Shown one piece after another: positions 53,404-63,045 of a stretch of 64,000 nt of DNA; positions within the stretch are counted from its first letter, which is position 1, and each line of letters starts with the position of its first letter. Source of the stretch: Viridibacillus soli (lineage in GTDB: Bacteria; Bacillota; Bacilli; Bacillales_A; Planococcaceae). Where the stretch lies: positions 1 to 64,000 of the forward strand of contig NZ_JAEOAH010000022.1 of assembly GCF_016612995.1 (NCBI RefSeq). Reading direction: 5' to 3'. The position numbers and the translations under genes are program-made. Under the pieces are notes generated by a model. It was not told the DNA's origin. It worked only from the letters and a program-made list of their open reading frames with translations, and searched no databases.

Positions 53404-54957
53404 ATGAATTTAGTTTCGGCAGTTCATAAAACATCATTAGAGCAGCCTGAAAAGATTGCTTATCATTTTATGGGGAAAGATACGACTTATGGTGAATTTG
53501 AAGAATCGGTTGCGCGCTTTGCTTCAGCTTTAAAGGGGTTAGGGGTAGGAAATGGGGATAATGTTGCGTTTTTACTCGGCAATACACCTCATTTTTTAAT
53601 TTCTTTATATGCAACAATGCGAGTAGGAGCTACAGCTATTCCGATAAATCCAATTTATACACCGGATGAAATTTCGTATATTGTACGTAATGGAGATGCG
53701 AAAGTAGTTATTGCATTAGATGCACTGCTACCATTAGTGAAAGTAGGTGTAACTACTTTTCCAAATGTTGAGGCATTTATCGTGTGCGAAACAACGCCGG
53801 ATACAGCTGCCGAGTTAGCGAAGTTAGAAAGTCCTGTGAAAGAAAAAGTAAGATCGTTTTCGATGTTACTAGCAGCGTCTACTGCAAGCTTTGAGCCAAC
53901 TGAATTAGAGCCAGAGGATACGGCTATTATTTTGTATACTTCAGGTACAACAGGTCAACCAAAGGGTGCAATGCTTACGCATAAAAATTTATATTCAAAT
54001 GCACGCGATGTAGCAGAATATTTGACGATTTCACCGGAAGATCGTGTCATTACAGCCTTACCTGTGTTCCATGTGTTTGCTTTAACGGTAGTAGTGAATG
54101 CACCGCTATTAAATGCTGCGACACTATTAATTGTACCTAGATTTAGTCCAAAAGACGTCTTTGATCTTGCACGAGAGCATAAGGCTACTGTTTTTGCAGG
54201 AGTGCCAACGATGTACAATTTCCTATATCAATTTCCAGATGGCAACCCGGAGGATTTCTCAACATTGCGCTTAGCAATATCTGGGGGCTCTTCGTTGCCA
54301 GTTGCATTGCTACATAATTTTGAGGACAAGTTTAATGTACGTGTTTCTGAAGGTTATGGCTTATCTGAAGCATCACCTGTTACTAGCTTTAACCCACTCG
54401 ATCGTGAGCGTAAGCCCGGTTCAATCGGTACGAACATCGTTAATGTTGAAAACAAAGTATTCAACGGGTTAGGTGAAGAAGTGCCAGTTGGTGAAGTAGG
54501 AGAGCTTGTTGTTAAAGGGCCGAACGTTATGAAAGGTTATTATAAGATGCCTGAAGAAACGGCTGCGGCAATTCGTGATGGATGGTTATATACAGGAGAT
54601 TTAGCAAAAATGGACGAGGAAGGCTATTTCTATATTGTCGACCGTAAGAAGGACCTGATTATTGTTGGTGGTTATAATGTGTATCCACGTGAAGTGGAAG
54701 AAGTATTATATGCACATCCAGGTATCATGGAAGCGGCAGTTATAGGTTTACCAGATTTGAATTTTGGTGAAGAAGTTTTTGCGTATGTCGTGTTGAAAGA
54801 CGAGCAATTAACTACTGAAGATTTATATGAATACTGTAAAGAAAAGCTAGTGAAATATAAAATACCAAAGCAATTTGAAATTATTAAAGAGCTACCTAAA
54901 AATATGACAGGTAAAATTTTGCGTCGTTCGTTGAAGGAACATGCTCTGAAAAACTAA
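53404..54957 (+). CDS. lcfB: Long-chain fatty-acid-CoA ligase LcfB
   Basis: This 517-residue enzyme activates fatty acids with ATP and CoA for beta-oxidation. AMP-binding signatures are AIILYTSGTTGQPKGAML (about residue 160), the GYGLSEASPVT motif and YTGDLAKMDEEGYFYIVDRKK, with the C-terminal lysine in NMTGKILRR. It corresponds to B. subtilis LcfB (YhfL, 513 aa). ATG 53404 follows AAAGGGGGATGG; upstream in-frame ATG 53365 lies inside the operator. Control by FadR is indicated by the operator before it. Confidence 0.93.
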   Translation: MNLVSAVHKTSLEQPEKIAYHFMGKDTTYGEFEESVARFASALKGLGVGNGDNVAFLLGNTPHFLISLYATMRVGATAIPINPIYTPDEISYIVRNGDAKVVIALDALLPLVKVGVTTFPNVEAFIVCETTPDTAAELAKLESPVKEKVRSFSMLLAASTASFEPTELEPEDTAIILYTSGTTGQPKGAMLTHKNLYSNARDVAEYLTISPEDRVITALPVFHVFALTVVVNAPLLNAATLLIVPRFSPKDVFDLAREHKATVFAGVPTMYNFLYQFPDGNPEDFSTLRLAISGGSSLPVALLHNFEDKFNVRVSEGYGLSEASPVTSFNPLDRERKPGSIGTNIVNVENKVFNGLGEEVPVGEVGELVVKGPNVMKGYYKMPEETAAAIRDGWLYTGDLAKMDEEGYFYIVDRKKDLIIVGGYNVYPREVEEVLYAHPGIMEAAVIGLPDLNFGEEVFAYVVLKDEQLTTEDLYEYCKEKLVKYKIPKQFEIIKELPKNMTGKILRRSLKEHALKN

Positions 54958-54999
54958 TAAAAAGGAGAGTCCATTTGAATATGGAATCTCCTTTTTTTA
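54958..54999. terminator. Bidirectional terminator between lcfB and the permease gene
   Basis: AAAGGAGAGTCCA...TGGAATCTCCTTT with T-run on the plus strand. Confidence 0.85.
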
Positions 55000-55001
55000 T
55001 A

Positions 55002-56351
55002 CTATTTTTTATAAAATAAATGATAGATACTGAATATAGATAATATCCAAATCGGACCGACAATAAGTGCGATTCGTGTATCTGGGAAGTATGCCATTAA
55101 AATCATGACTAGTGCTAAAAAGGCAAGAGCTAAATATGAGCCAAAAGGGTACATGAAGGCTTTATATTTTAGTTTGGATACTTGCGCCTTCGTTAATGTT
55201 TTACGGAATTTTAATTGCGTAATTAAAATAATCGACCATGTCCAAATTGCACCGAACGTAGAAATGCTTGTAACCCAAACGAATACTTTTTCAGCGACAA
55301 AATAGTTTAATGCAACTCCGATTAATAAAACGAAACCAGATGCCAAAATGGCTACAGCTGGTACGCCACCCTTATTTACTTTCGCAAATGCTTTTGGTGC
55401 TTGTTTTTGTTCAGCTAAGTTAAAGAGCATCCGTCCGGTACTGAAGATACCGCTGTTACAGCTTGATAAGGCAGCTGTTAATACAACAAAGTTAATAATA
55501 CCAGCAGCATAACGTAGACCGATTTTATCGAACATTAAAACGAAAGGACTACCTTCAGCTCCAACTTCATTCCAAGGATAAATCGCCATGATGACAAGTA
55601 ATGCACCTACGTAAAATAATAAAATACGCCAAAGTACAGTATCAATTGCTTTTGGAATAACTTTTTCAGGATTTTTTGCTTCTCCAGCAGCAATCCCGAT
55701 CATTTCGATGCCTAAATAAGCGAACATTACAATTGGTAATGCCATGAAAATGCCTTTTATACCATTCGGGAAAAATCCACCATGGCTCCATAAATTGCTG
55801 AAGCCAACAGCAAGGCCACCATTTCCAAAACCAAATAAAATGACACCTAAGCCGAGTACTATCATCGAAATAATGGCTAGAACTTTAATCAGTGCAAACC
55901 AAAATTCAAATTCTCCATAAGCTTTTACAGCAATTAAATTCACCATTACCATGATTAATAATGCGGCCAGTGCCCATAACCATTTTGGAGAATCTGGGAA
56001 CCACAGCTGCATATAAACACCAACAGCTGTAATTTCAGCCATACAGGTGACTGTCCACAAGAACCAATAATTCCAGCCAGTGATAAACCCGGCCAGTGGA
56101 CCTAAATAATCCTGGGCATAGCGACTAAATGAACCGGCAACTGGATTGTTAACTGCCATTTCACCAAGTGAACGCATAATAATGAAAATAACAGCACCAC
56201 CAAGCGCATAAGCAATTAATATAGCTGGCCCAGCTAATTTAATAGCTCCAGCAGAACCTAAAAATAGACCTACACCTATGGCAGCACCTAGCGACATTAA
56301 CGTAATATGTCGTTGCTCCAATCCGCGTTGAAGCTCTGGTTTTTTGTTCAT
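55002..56351 (-). CDS. Amino-acid permease (APC family)
   Basis: This 449-residue transporter has 12 predicted helices. The N-terminal RGLEQRHITLMSLGAAIGVG, LFLGSAGAIKLAGPA and the GEMAVNNPVAGSFSRYAQDY region mark the amino-acid transporter subgroup that includes B. subtilis YbxG/AapA/RocE. It imports an amino acid with protons; the substrate cannot be told. It is monocistronic, convergent with lcfB and divergent from the S9 peptidase. The ATG follows AAGGAGTCTAACGTT. Confidence 0.9.
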   Translation of the reverse strand: MNKKPELQRGLEQRHITLMSLGAAIGVGLFLGSAGAIKLAGPAILIAYALGGAVIFIIMRSLGEMAVNNPVAGSFSRYAQDYLGPLAGFITGWNYWFLWTVTCMAEITAVGVYMQLWFPDSPKWLWALAALLIMVMVNLIAVKAYGEFEFWFALIKVLAIISMIVLGLGVILFGFGNGGLAVGFSNLWSHGGFFPNGIKGIFMALPIVMFAYLGIEMIGIAAGEAKNPEKVIPKAIDTVLWRILLFYVGALLVIMAIYPWNEVGAEGSPFVLMFDKIGLRYAAGIINFVVLTAALSSCNSGIFSTGRMLFNLAEQKQAPKAFAKVNKGGVPAVAILASGFVLLIGVALNYFVAEKVFVWVTSISTFGAIWTWSIILITQLKFRKTLTKAQVSKLKYKAFMYPFGSYLALAFLALVMILMAYFPDTRIALIVGPIWILSIFSIYHLFYKK

Positions 56352-56483
56352 AACGTTAGACTCCTTCGATGCTAGTAGATAATAACTTCCCTATATTATC
56401 ACAAAATTCCATGAATAAGCACGCACATGCAAAGGGATTGACAAAAATAATGAAAACGCTTTGTTTTTATATGTAATTAATGG

Positions 56484-56509
56484 TTACAATACATATATAT
56501 GTATTGTAA
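56484..56509. promoter_or_regulatory. 26-bp perfect palindrome in the permease/S9 peptidase intergenic region
   Basis: TTACAATACATAT and its exact complement ATATGTATTGTAA meet without a gap, 60 bases before the peptidase start. It is AT-rich but too long to be chance alone and is not followed by a T-run. A dimeric regulator site is the likely reading; which protein binds is unknown. TTGACA occurs at 56438-56443, though no -10 at standard spacing is clear. Confidence 0.65.
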
Positions 56510-56568
56510 AATATAAATATATTGAAGGATAAAGAGATTTTCGCTTAAAAGAAAAAGGGGGGGTTACC

Positions 56569-58545
56569 ATGACGAAACGTTTGTTAAAAGCAGAGGATTT
56601 ATATGCATTGCATTCTATTACAAATCCACAATTATCTCCAAATGGTGAAGAAGCTGTTTTCACTCGTACATACATTGATGAGGAAAAAAATAAATACGTA
56701 GCGCATCTGTTTCATTTAGATGTTGAAAGTGGTGCAGTTACGCAATGGACGTATGGGGAGAATCGCGTGTCTTCACCTAGTTGGTCAGCAGACGGTAAAA
56801 GCGTAGCATTTTTATCGAACCGCAATGAACAAAACCAAATCTATATTATTGCGACAAATGGGGGAGAGGCACGTCAACTAACAACATTAGCAAATGGCGT
56901 TTCACAATTCCGTTGGTCACCGTGTGGCAAGAATATTTGGTTTAGCGGCCGTCTAAAAGAAGGCAAAAAATTTACTGATCTAGTTGAAAAAGAAGAAAAG
57001 AAAAAGCCAACTGCCTATATAGTAGATGGCATGAAATACAAAGCAGATGGTAAAGGGTTATTGCCACAAGGTATCTACAATCAAATTGGTAAAATCGACG
57101 TAGCAACCGGTGATGTTCAATTGTTTTCAGAAGGGAATCATCATTATAGCTTAGAAGCAGTATCACATGACGGTGGAAAATTAGTTATGTCAGTGAATCG
57201 TGCCGAAAATAAAGACTTTGATTTCAGTCAGCAAATCATTTTAGTTGATATCGAAACGAAAGAAGAGACGACAATTTTTCATGAAGAAGGCCATTACGGC
57301 GATGCTTATTTTTCATATGATGATCGCTATATTGCGTTTTATGGTAGCGACCGTAAATATAAAAATGCGTCTCACGGAGCGGTTTATATTTACGATACAG
57401 AAGAGCAGCGTTACTGGAACTTAACGCAGGATTTTGATGCGCCAGTTGGAGATGCTGCTGTAGCAGATCATCAGCAAGGAGCCACTGCACCAACTGTAGT
57501 GTGGACAGAAGCAAATGATCTGTATTTCCAAGTGTCTACAATGGGCGATATTCGATTATATTATGCAACATTAGACGGTGCGATTTATCCTGCGAGCCCT
57601 GAAGGTGAGCATGTATATGGCTATGATGTAGAGCGTAATGGTGCATTTGCGTTGTTAGCAATTAGTAATCCGGTATTGCCAGGTGAAATTTTCAAATACG
57701 ATGTGACAACAGGTGCAAGTGAACAAGTGACACATTTTAATGATGACTTTGTAGAGGAGGTCGAGCTTGTTCAACCAGAAGCGATTTCGTATAAAAGTTC
57801 AGATAGTCTTGATGTATATGGCTGGTTGATGAAGCCTGCTCAATATGAAGAAGGTAAAAAATATCCATTAATCGTTGAAATTCATGGTGGTCCTCATACG
57901 ATGTATGCTAATTCGTTTTTCCATGAATTACAGTTACTTGCGGCGCAAGGTTACGGCGTTCTATATGTTAATCCTAGAGGAAGTCATGGGTATAGCCAAG
58001 AATTTGTCGATGCAGTCCGCAGTGATTATGGTGGTGGTGATTATGAAGACGTTATGGCCGGTATAGATGCGGTTCTTGCTGAGCATTCATGGATTGATAA
58101 AGAGCGACTTGGTGTTACTGGTGGGAGCTATGGTGGCTTTATGACAAACTGGATTGTAGGGCATACAAATCGCTTTAAGGCAGCAGTCACACAGCGTTCT
58201 ATTTCAAATTGGATTAGCTTCTTTGGTGTGTCAGACATAGGTTACTATTTCACTGATTGGCAAATGGGTACAGATATGAAGGATGTAGAAAAATTATGGC
58301 AACATTCACCGCTAAAATACGCAGAAAATGTAGAGACGCCTTTATTAATACTGCACAGTGAAAAGGATTTCCGCTGTCCAATTGAACAAGCTGAGCAGCT
58401 ATACATTACGCTAAAATCGATGGGAAAGGAAACGCAGTTTGTACGCTTCCCAGACGCAGACCATAACTTATCTAGAACAGGCTTGCCAAGTCTTCGTATA
58501 GAAAGACTTGCGCAAATTACTGGCTGGTTCGAGAAATATTTATGA
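56569..58545 (+). CDS. S9-family prolyl oligopeptidase-like peptidase
   Basis: This 658-residue cytoplasmic serine peptidase has an N-terminal beta-propeller (about residues 1-390) with repeats such as SPSWSADGKSVAFLSNR, and an alpha/beta-hydrolase domain. The catalytic residues are Ser in TGGSYGGFMTNW (about 520), Asp in LILHSEKDFRCP and His in FPDADHNLSRTG. It resembles acylaminoacyl peptidases such as YuxL. AAAGGGGGGG precedes the ATG. A GNAT gene follows 17 bases later and may be in the same transcript. Confidence 0.92.
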   Translation: MTKRLLKAEDLYALHSITNPQLSPNGEEAVFTRTYIDEEKNKYVAHLFHLDVESGAVTQWTYGENRVSSPSWSADGKSVAFLSNRNEQNQIYIIATNGGEARQLTTLANGVSQFRWSPCGKNIWFSGRLKEGKKFTDLVEKEEKKKPTAYIVDGMKYKADGKGLLPQGIYNQIGKIDVATGDVQLFSEGNHHYSLEAVSHDGGKLVMSVNRAENKDFDFSQQIILVDIETKEETTIFHEEGHYGDAYFSYDDRYIAFYGSDRKYKNASHGAVYIYDTEEQRYWNLTQDFDAPVGDAAVADHQQGATAPTVVWTEANDLYFQVSTMGDIRLYYATLDGAIYPASPEGEHVYGYDVERNGAFALLAISNPVLPGEIFKYDVTTGASEQVTHFNDDFVEEVELVQPEAISYKSSDSLDVYGWLMKPAQYEEGKKYPLIVEIHGGPHTMYANSFFHELQLLAAQGYGVLYVNPRGSHGYSQEFVDAVRSDYGGGDYEDVMAGIDAVLAEHSWIDKERLGVTGGSYGGFMTNWIVGHTNRFKAAVTQRSISNWISFFGVSDIGYYFTDWQMGTDMKDVEKLWQHSPLKYAENVETPLLILHSEKDFRCPIEQAEQLYITLKSMGKETQFVRFPDADHNLSRTGLPSLRIERLAQITGWFEKYL

Positions 58546-58562
58546 ATTAAGGGGAATAATAT

Positions 58563-59108
58563 TTGATAAGAATTAATGAGAAGTTAATTTTAAGACAATT
58601 AACAGATGTGGATATGCCAAGACTTTGGGAGTTAATCGCTAAGGAAGAGAATCCAGAGTGGAAAAAGTGGGATGCACCTTACTATCCACATAAGGCAATA
58701 CCATATGAAGAATTTCTGAAGAAGACGGGTCAATATACATTGCAAAAAGACTTTTTCGGCATTTTCTCGGATGAAACATTAATAGGTACAGTATGCTACT
58801 ACTGGGAGCATGAGCCTTCCCTATGGCTTGAAATAGGTATCGGCATTTATGATCCGGCTTTTTGGGGTGGTGGCATTGGCACGAAGGTAATTACAGCGTG
58901 GATTGAACACCTATTTACCACAATGCCTCTCGTGCGTGTCGGTTACACTACTTGGTCAGGCAATGAGCGTATGATCAAAGTTGGTGAGAGACTCGGCATG
59001 ACATTAGAAGCACGCCTTCGCAAATGTCGCTATTATAATGGAATTTACTATGACTCCATTCGAATGGGCATATTGAGAGAAGAGTGGGAAGAATTTAAAG
59101 TAAAATAA
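58563..59108 (+). CDS. GNAT-family N-acetyltransferase
   Basis: This 181-residue acetyltransferase is of the RimJ/RimL-like type. It starts MIRINEKLILRQLTDVDMPR and has the acetyl-CoA loop PAFWGGGIGTKVITAWIEHL (about residue 98), followed by GNERMIKVGERLGMTLEARL and a YYDSIRMGILREEW C-terminal strand. Substrate unknown. The start is TTG 58563, about seven bases after AAGGGG. It is closely downstream of the S9 peptidase. Confidence 0.87.
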   Translation: MIRINEKLILRQLTDVDMPRLWELIAKEENPEWKKWDAPYYPHKAIPYEEFLKKTGQYTLQKDFFGIFSDETLIGTVCYYWEHEPSLWLEIGIGIYDPAFWGGGIGTKVITAWIEHLFTTMPLVRVGYTTWSGNERMIKVGERLGMTLEARLRKCRYYNGIYYDSIRMGILREEWEEFKVK

Positions 59109-59115
59109 CTGATAA

Positions 59116-59146
59116 GCCTCCTTTGTAAAAAACGAAGGAGGTTTTT
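59116..59146 (+). terminator. Terminator after the GNAT gene
   Basis: Stem CCTCCTTTGT...ACGAAGGAGG followed by TTTTTAAAA. Confidence 0.88.
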
Positions 59147-59196
59147 AAAATTGTGAAATTTTTTACTGGAATTGTAGTCTGACTTATAGAAAGTAG

Positions 59197-59304
59197 CAAC
59201 TAGTACACCCATTTAGTGAGATGATTGATGGAAAGGGGAAGCCCTTTCATATTTATGAAATATCTCATTCAGATATAAGTGGTGGTGACATCCATTGCAA
59301 ATAA
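59197..59304 (+). pseudogene. Short protein-like remnant
   Basis: In the gap 59109-59449 an open stretch reads SEMIDGKGKPFHIYEISHS then DISGGDIHCK and a stop. No ribosome site precedes it. The ending recalls C-termini of guanidine-modifying enzymes such as deiminases, but I cannot establish the family. It is probably the 3' scrap of a deleted gene, and a terminator hairpin follows as if for it. Confidence 0.3.
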
Positions 59305-59312
59305 AATAACAA

Positions 59313-59346
59313 AAGGTTCTGTATAATTTACGGAACCTTTCATTTT
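59313..59346 (+). terminator. Hairpin after the remnant
   Basis: AAAGGTTC...GGAACCTTT with ATTTTTC; the likely original terminator of the lost gene. Confidence 0.8.
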
Positions 59347-59449
59347 TCACTACGTTCATTAAAAGGCATACATATTTATAAATCCGTGACAGTATAGTGA
59401 GAAAACAGTATGATGAACAAGTGAGAAAAAAAGATTGCGAGTGGATAAA

Positions 59450-60094
59450 ATGATTGAACTTATACAGAGCTTATTTAGCTTTATTATGCATATAGACCAG
59501 CATCTTGTCGATATTATTCAAAAATTTGGAATTTGGTCATATGGTATTCTCTTTACCATTGTTTTTGTAGAAACGGGTGTTGTGATATTCCCATTTTTAC
59601 CCGGTGATTCCTTGCTATTTGCCAGTGGTGCATTTGCGGCGCTTGGTGCATTTAATTTACCGATTCTTCTACTTGTATTTTTCGTTGCAGCTGTGTTTGG
59701 TGATACAGTAAATTATGAGATTGGTCATAAGGTAGGAACTTCTATTTCTCCAAAAAGCTTTTTAGGGCGCATCATTAATCAGGAACGTATGCAAAAAGCG
59801 CAGGATTTCTTTAATAAGCATGGTGGTAAAACGATTATTTTCGCCCGCTTTATGCCATTCATTCGGACGTTTATTCCGTTCGTAGCGGGTGCTAGCCGAA
59901 TGCATTATCGTCATTTTATTATGTACAATATTATTGGAGCGGTATTATGGGTTACGATTTGTACATTTGCTGGTTACTACTTCGGTAATATTCCAATAAT
60001 TAAAGATAACTTCTCAAAGGTTATTTTAATTATTATTTTCGTTTCGGTTTTACCAGCGGTGATTGGATTTATGAAGGCGAAAGTAAAAAAATAA
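59450..60094 (+). CDS. DedA-family membrane protein
   Basis: This 214-residue membrane protein of the DedA/SNARE-associated family is now linked to phospholipid (undecaprenyl-phosphate or phosphatidylethanolamine) flipping. It shows FVETGVVIFPFLPGDSLLF (about residue 45), VFGDTVNYEIGHKVG, and the signature FFNKHGGKTIIFARFMPFIR with TFIPFVAGASRM. About five helices. The start is uncertain: ATG 59450 (MIELIQ) is used, with GTG 59441 possible. It is monocistronic with a terminator at 60106-60140. Confidence 0.9.
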   Translation: MIELIQSLFSFIMHIDQHLVDIIQKFGIWSYGILFTIVFVETGVVIFPFLPGDSLLFASGAFAALGAFNLPILLLVFFVAAVFGDTVNYEIGHKVGTSISPKSFLGRIINQERMQKAQDFFNKHGGKTIIFARFMPFIRTFIPFVAGASRMHYRHFIMYNIIGAVLWVTICTFAGYYFGNIPIIKDNFSKVILIIIFVSVLPAVIGFMKAKVKK

Positions 60095-60105
60095 AAGACA
60101 TTGAA

Positions 60106-60140
60106 CACTCTAGTTATATGGCTAGAGTGTCTATTTTTTA
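60106..60140 (+). terminator. Terminator after dedA
   Basis: Stem ACACTCTAG...CTAGAGTGT followed by CTATTTTTT. Confidence 0.85.
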
Positions 60141-60251
60141 TAAAAACCTATTTAACTTGTAGGTATTATAGGGATAATTAATGAAACATTGAACATATAA
60201 TGGTAATATTGAATTTGTACAAAAAAATATTTGTTAAAGGAGTTAGAAATT

Positions 60252-60719
60252 ATGGGGAAATTGAATGTTGAAAGCTTTAATTTAGATCACACAAAAGTGG
60301 CTGCACCATTTGTCCGCTTAGCAGGACTTAAAAAAGGTGTAAACGGGGATGAAGTATATAAATACGATATTCGCTTTAAACAGCCGAATAAAGAGCATAT
60401 GGAAATGGCAGCACTACATTCAATCGAGCATTTAATGGCTGAGAATATCCGAAATCATACTGATCATGTTGTAGATCTTAGTCCAATGGGCTGTCAAACA
60501 GGTTTCTACTTATCAATGATTAACCATGACAACTATGATGAAGTTTTGGAAATATTAGAAAAAACATTTAATGACGTAGTAGCTGCTACTGAAGTACCTG
60601 CTTGTAATGAAGTCCAATGTGGTTGGGCTGCAAGTCATAGTTTAGAAGGTGCCAAAGAGCTTGCTAAAGAAATGTTAGCAAAGCGTACTGAATGGGCACA
60701 AATTTTCATAGAAGAATAG
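60252..60719 (+). CDS. luxS: S-ribosylhomocysteine lyase LuxS
   Basis: This 155-residue enzyme cleaves S-ribosylhomocysteine to homocysteine and DPD, the autoinducer-2 precursor, in the activated methyl cycle. The iron/zinc site is in [14 protein letters not shown] (HxxEH, about residue 54) and the Cys of [14 protein letters not shown] (about 126); [13 protein letters not shown] is also typical. ATG 60252 lies nine bases after AAAGGAG; the ORF beginning at 60231 is too early. Monocistronic. Confidence 0.96.
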   Translation: MGKLNVESFNLDHTKVAAPFVRLAGLKKGVNGDEVYKYDIRFKQPNKEHMEMAALHSIEHLMAENIRNHTDHVVDLSPMGCQTGFYLSMINHDNYDEVLEILEKTFNDVVAATEVPACNEVQCGWAASHSLEGAKELAKEMLAKRTEWAQIFIEE

Positions 60720-60723
60720 ATAG

Positions 60724-60760
60724 AAAAGAGGCTGCAGTTAATAATAGCAGCCTCTTTATT
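60724..60760. terminator. Terminator between luxS and the enoyl-CoA hydratase
   Basis: Stem AAAGAGGCTGC...GCAGCCTCTTT with a T-run; bidirectional in position. Confidence 0.9.
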
Positions 60761-60761
60761 A

Positions 60762-61538
60762 TTATTTACCTTTGAAGTTGGGTTTACGTTTTTCAGCGAA
60801 TGCATTGAGTGCTTCAATGCGATCTTCTGTAGGAATGGTGATTTCATAAGCTTTGCGTTCTATATGAAGACCTGTTTGCAAGTCGGTATTCATACCATGT
60901 TTAATGGCAAATTTCGCTTGCTGCAAGGCAATTGGACCATTTGCTAGCATCAATTCTGCAAAGGCTACTGTTTTTGCATGAAGTTCATCACGTTTTTCAA
61001 CTTTTGTCAAAAGACCATACGCTAGCGCTTCTGCTGCCTGTAATCTTTTAGCTGTTAAAATGAGTTCAAGTGCTTTTGCTTCTCCTATGAGTCTTGGGAG
61101 TCGTTGTGTGCCACCTGCTCCAGGAATAATGCCAAGGCTCGTTTCAGTTAAGCCGAGTGAAATGTCATCTGCTGCGAAGCGGAAGTCACAAGCTAGTGCT
61201 AATTCGGTACCCCCACCGAAAGCATAACCGTTAATCATAGCAATTGTCGGCTGTGGTAAGTTTTCAATAGCTGAAAAAACCTCCCCAATTTTATAGATAT
61301 TACGTTTAACTTGTTGTTCTGTTAATGTTTTTCGTTCTTTTAAGTCAGCACCGACGCTAAATGCTTTGTCACCCATGCCAGTAAAAATGACAACACGAAT
61401 ATCTGGATTAATACGAATAGATTCAACGACTTGTCCTAAGTCGGCCAGTAAATCATAATTGAATGCATTCATCGCATTCGGTCGATTTAACGAAATGAAT
61501 GCTAAATGTTCCTGTTGTTTATAAATTAGTGTATCCAA
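60762..61538 (-). CDS. Enoyl-CoA hydratase
   Basis: This 258-residue crotonase has LNRPNAMNAFNYD, the oxyanion-hole GADLKERKTL, INGYAFGGGTELALACDFR and both catalytic glutamates in GLTETSLGIIPGAGGTQRLPR. This makes it a more classical hydratase than the gene at 20083. It hydrates trans-2-enoyl-CoA in beta-oxidation or branched-chain catabolism. The start is a TTG at 61538, eight bases after GAGGGGGAT; the frame upstream is longer but lacks a site. Monocistronic. Confidence 0.92.
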   Translation of the reverse strand: MDTLIYKQQEHLAFISLNRPNAMNAFNYDLLADLGQVVESIRINPDIRVVIFTGMGDKAFSVGADLKERKTLTEQQVKRNIYKIGEVFSAIENLPQPTIAMINGYAFGGGTELALACDFRFAADDISLGLTETSLGIIPGAGGTQRLPRLIGEAKALELILTAKRLQAAEALAYGLLTKVEKRDELHAKTVAFAELMLANGPIALQQAKFAIKHGMNTDLQTGLHIERKAYEITIPTEDRIEALNAFAEKRKPNFKGK

Positions 61539-61589
61539 TAGAAAATCCCCCTCATGTGAAAAATTAACTCCCAATTTAAACGATAGCAT

Positions 61590-61812
61590 TTCTATGGTTT
61601 TTCGTCATCTTTGAATAAATAATATCCATTTTTTCATTTTTTATTTATTTGAATAATTAGTTATGAAAATAAAAAAATCGCTAAATATGCAACCATTAAT
61701 GATATATATATATAGGGGATTATTGGATATTTATATAATGATTATTCACTAAATACAATATGAATAATTGCTGATATAATGAAGTGGAAAAAGATATTAA
61801 AGGAGAAACCAT
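61590..61812. other. AT-rich intergenic region, no recognised feature
   Basis: Very AT-rich. I see no gene, no strong hairpin and no clear -35/-10 pair, only AGGAGAAACC before the next start. A partial TGAATAA motif near 61612 is too weak to call a FadR box. Confidence 0.5.
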
Positions 61813-63045
61813 ATGGAAGTATTTATTGGGCGTCAACCTATATTTAATAGATATGAACAAGTTTTTGCTTATGAATTATTATATCGAAATGGTGCTACAG
61901 TAAATAAGTTTCCAGCTATTGATGCGGACAAGGCAACTGTTGAAATTTTGATTAATTCATTATTTTCAATTGGCTTTGAAGAGCTTGCAAATGGGAAACC
62001 ATGTTTTATTAACTTTACTGAAAATTTATTAATGAGTAATATATTTGATCATTTGCAACCCAACCAGGTCGTAATCGAAATTTTAGAAGATGTTCCAATT
62101 ACAGAAAAACTTGTGTATAGAGTAAAACAATTGAAAGGCCAAGGTTATAAAATTGCTTTGGATGATTTTGTGTTACAAGATGATGTGAAGTTTTATAATG
62201 AATTATTTACATATACTGATTATATAAAAGTAGATTTCCTTCTTTCCTCCGAGATTGAGCGCAAAGAGATTGAGGAACGCGTGAAAAATGACTTTCCACA
62301 TATTACTTTGTTAGCAGAAAAGGTAGAAACACGCGCCCAATTTCATAAAGCTAAGAACAATGGATATGAGTTATTCCAAGGATATTTTTTTAAGCAACCC
62401 CAAATTATCCGCGGGAATGATATACCTGCAAACCTTTTACAATATTATCGCGTCATCACATCATTAGGTGATGAAGATCCGGATATTGATGATATTGCTA
62501 AGCAAATTGAGCATGATGTCGCAATGTCTTTCAAATTATTAAAATTGATTAATTCATCGTCAAAGCGTAGAAAGTCTAAAATCGGTTCGATTAAGCAAGC
62601 TATTTTGTTGTTAGGCTTAGCTGATTTACGTAAATGGGTTTATATTCTAGCGTATCGTGAATCTGAAAAGAATGAGCGAGATGATATGTATGATGAGTTG
62701 ATGAAAGCATCATTATGCCGAGCAAAAGTGTGCGAAATGGTAGCGCGTAATAAATTTAAAGTGAATTACTCTGAATATTTTTTAGTAGGTATGTTTTCAT
62801 TAATCGATGCAATTTTACAGCAACCTATGAAGGGGATATTATTACAGCTTCCTTTATCGGATAATATTATTGAAACAATATCGGGTAGCGAGACGGAGAT
62901 GACACCATATTTACAATTGGCAATTGCCTTGGACAAATTAAATTGGGAAAAGGTCGGCCAATTAGTTAATGCAATAGGAATTAGCGAAAGCGACTTGTAT
63001 ACAATTTATCAAGAAGCAAATAAATGGTCGAATAGTATTGTGTAA
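61813..63045 (+). CDS. EAL-HDOD signalling protein (YuxH-like)
   Basis: This 410-residue protein has an N-terminal EAL domain (about 1-205) and a C-terminal HDOD domain (about 210-400), the YuxH architecture. EAL landmarks are YELLYRNG (degenerate EAL), FINFTENLL, IEILED, LDDFVLQDD, YIKVDF, LAEKVET and LFQGYFFKQP. The EAL triplet is ELL, so c-di-GMP hydrolysis is uncertain and it may be a c-di-GMP sensor. HDOD residues include LLKLINSSS and GLADLRKWV. AAAGGAGAAA precedes the ATG. No partner gene is adjacent. Confidence 0.9.
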   Translation: MEVFIGRQPIFNRYEQVFAYELLYRNGATVNKFPAIDADKATVEILINSLFSIGFEELANGKPCFINFTENLLMSNIFDHLQPNQVVIEILEDVPITEKLVYRVKQLKGQGYKIALDDFVLQDDVKFYNELFTYTDYIKVDFLLSSEIERKEIEERVKNDFPHITLLAEKVETRAQFHKAKNNGYELFQGYFFKQPQIIRGNDIPANLLQYYRVITSLGDEDPDIDDIAKQIEHDVAMSFKLLKLINSSSKRRKSKIGSIKQAILLLGLADLRKWVYILAYRESEKNERDDMYDELMKASLCRAKVCEMVARNKFKVNYSEYFLVGMFSLIDAILQQPMKGILLQLPLSDNIIETISGSETEMTPYLQLAIALDKLNWEKVGQLVNAIGISESDLYTIYQEANKWSNSIV

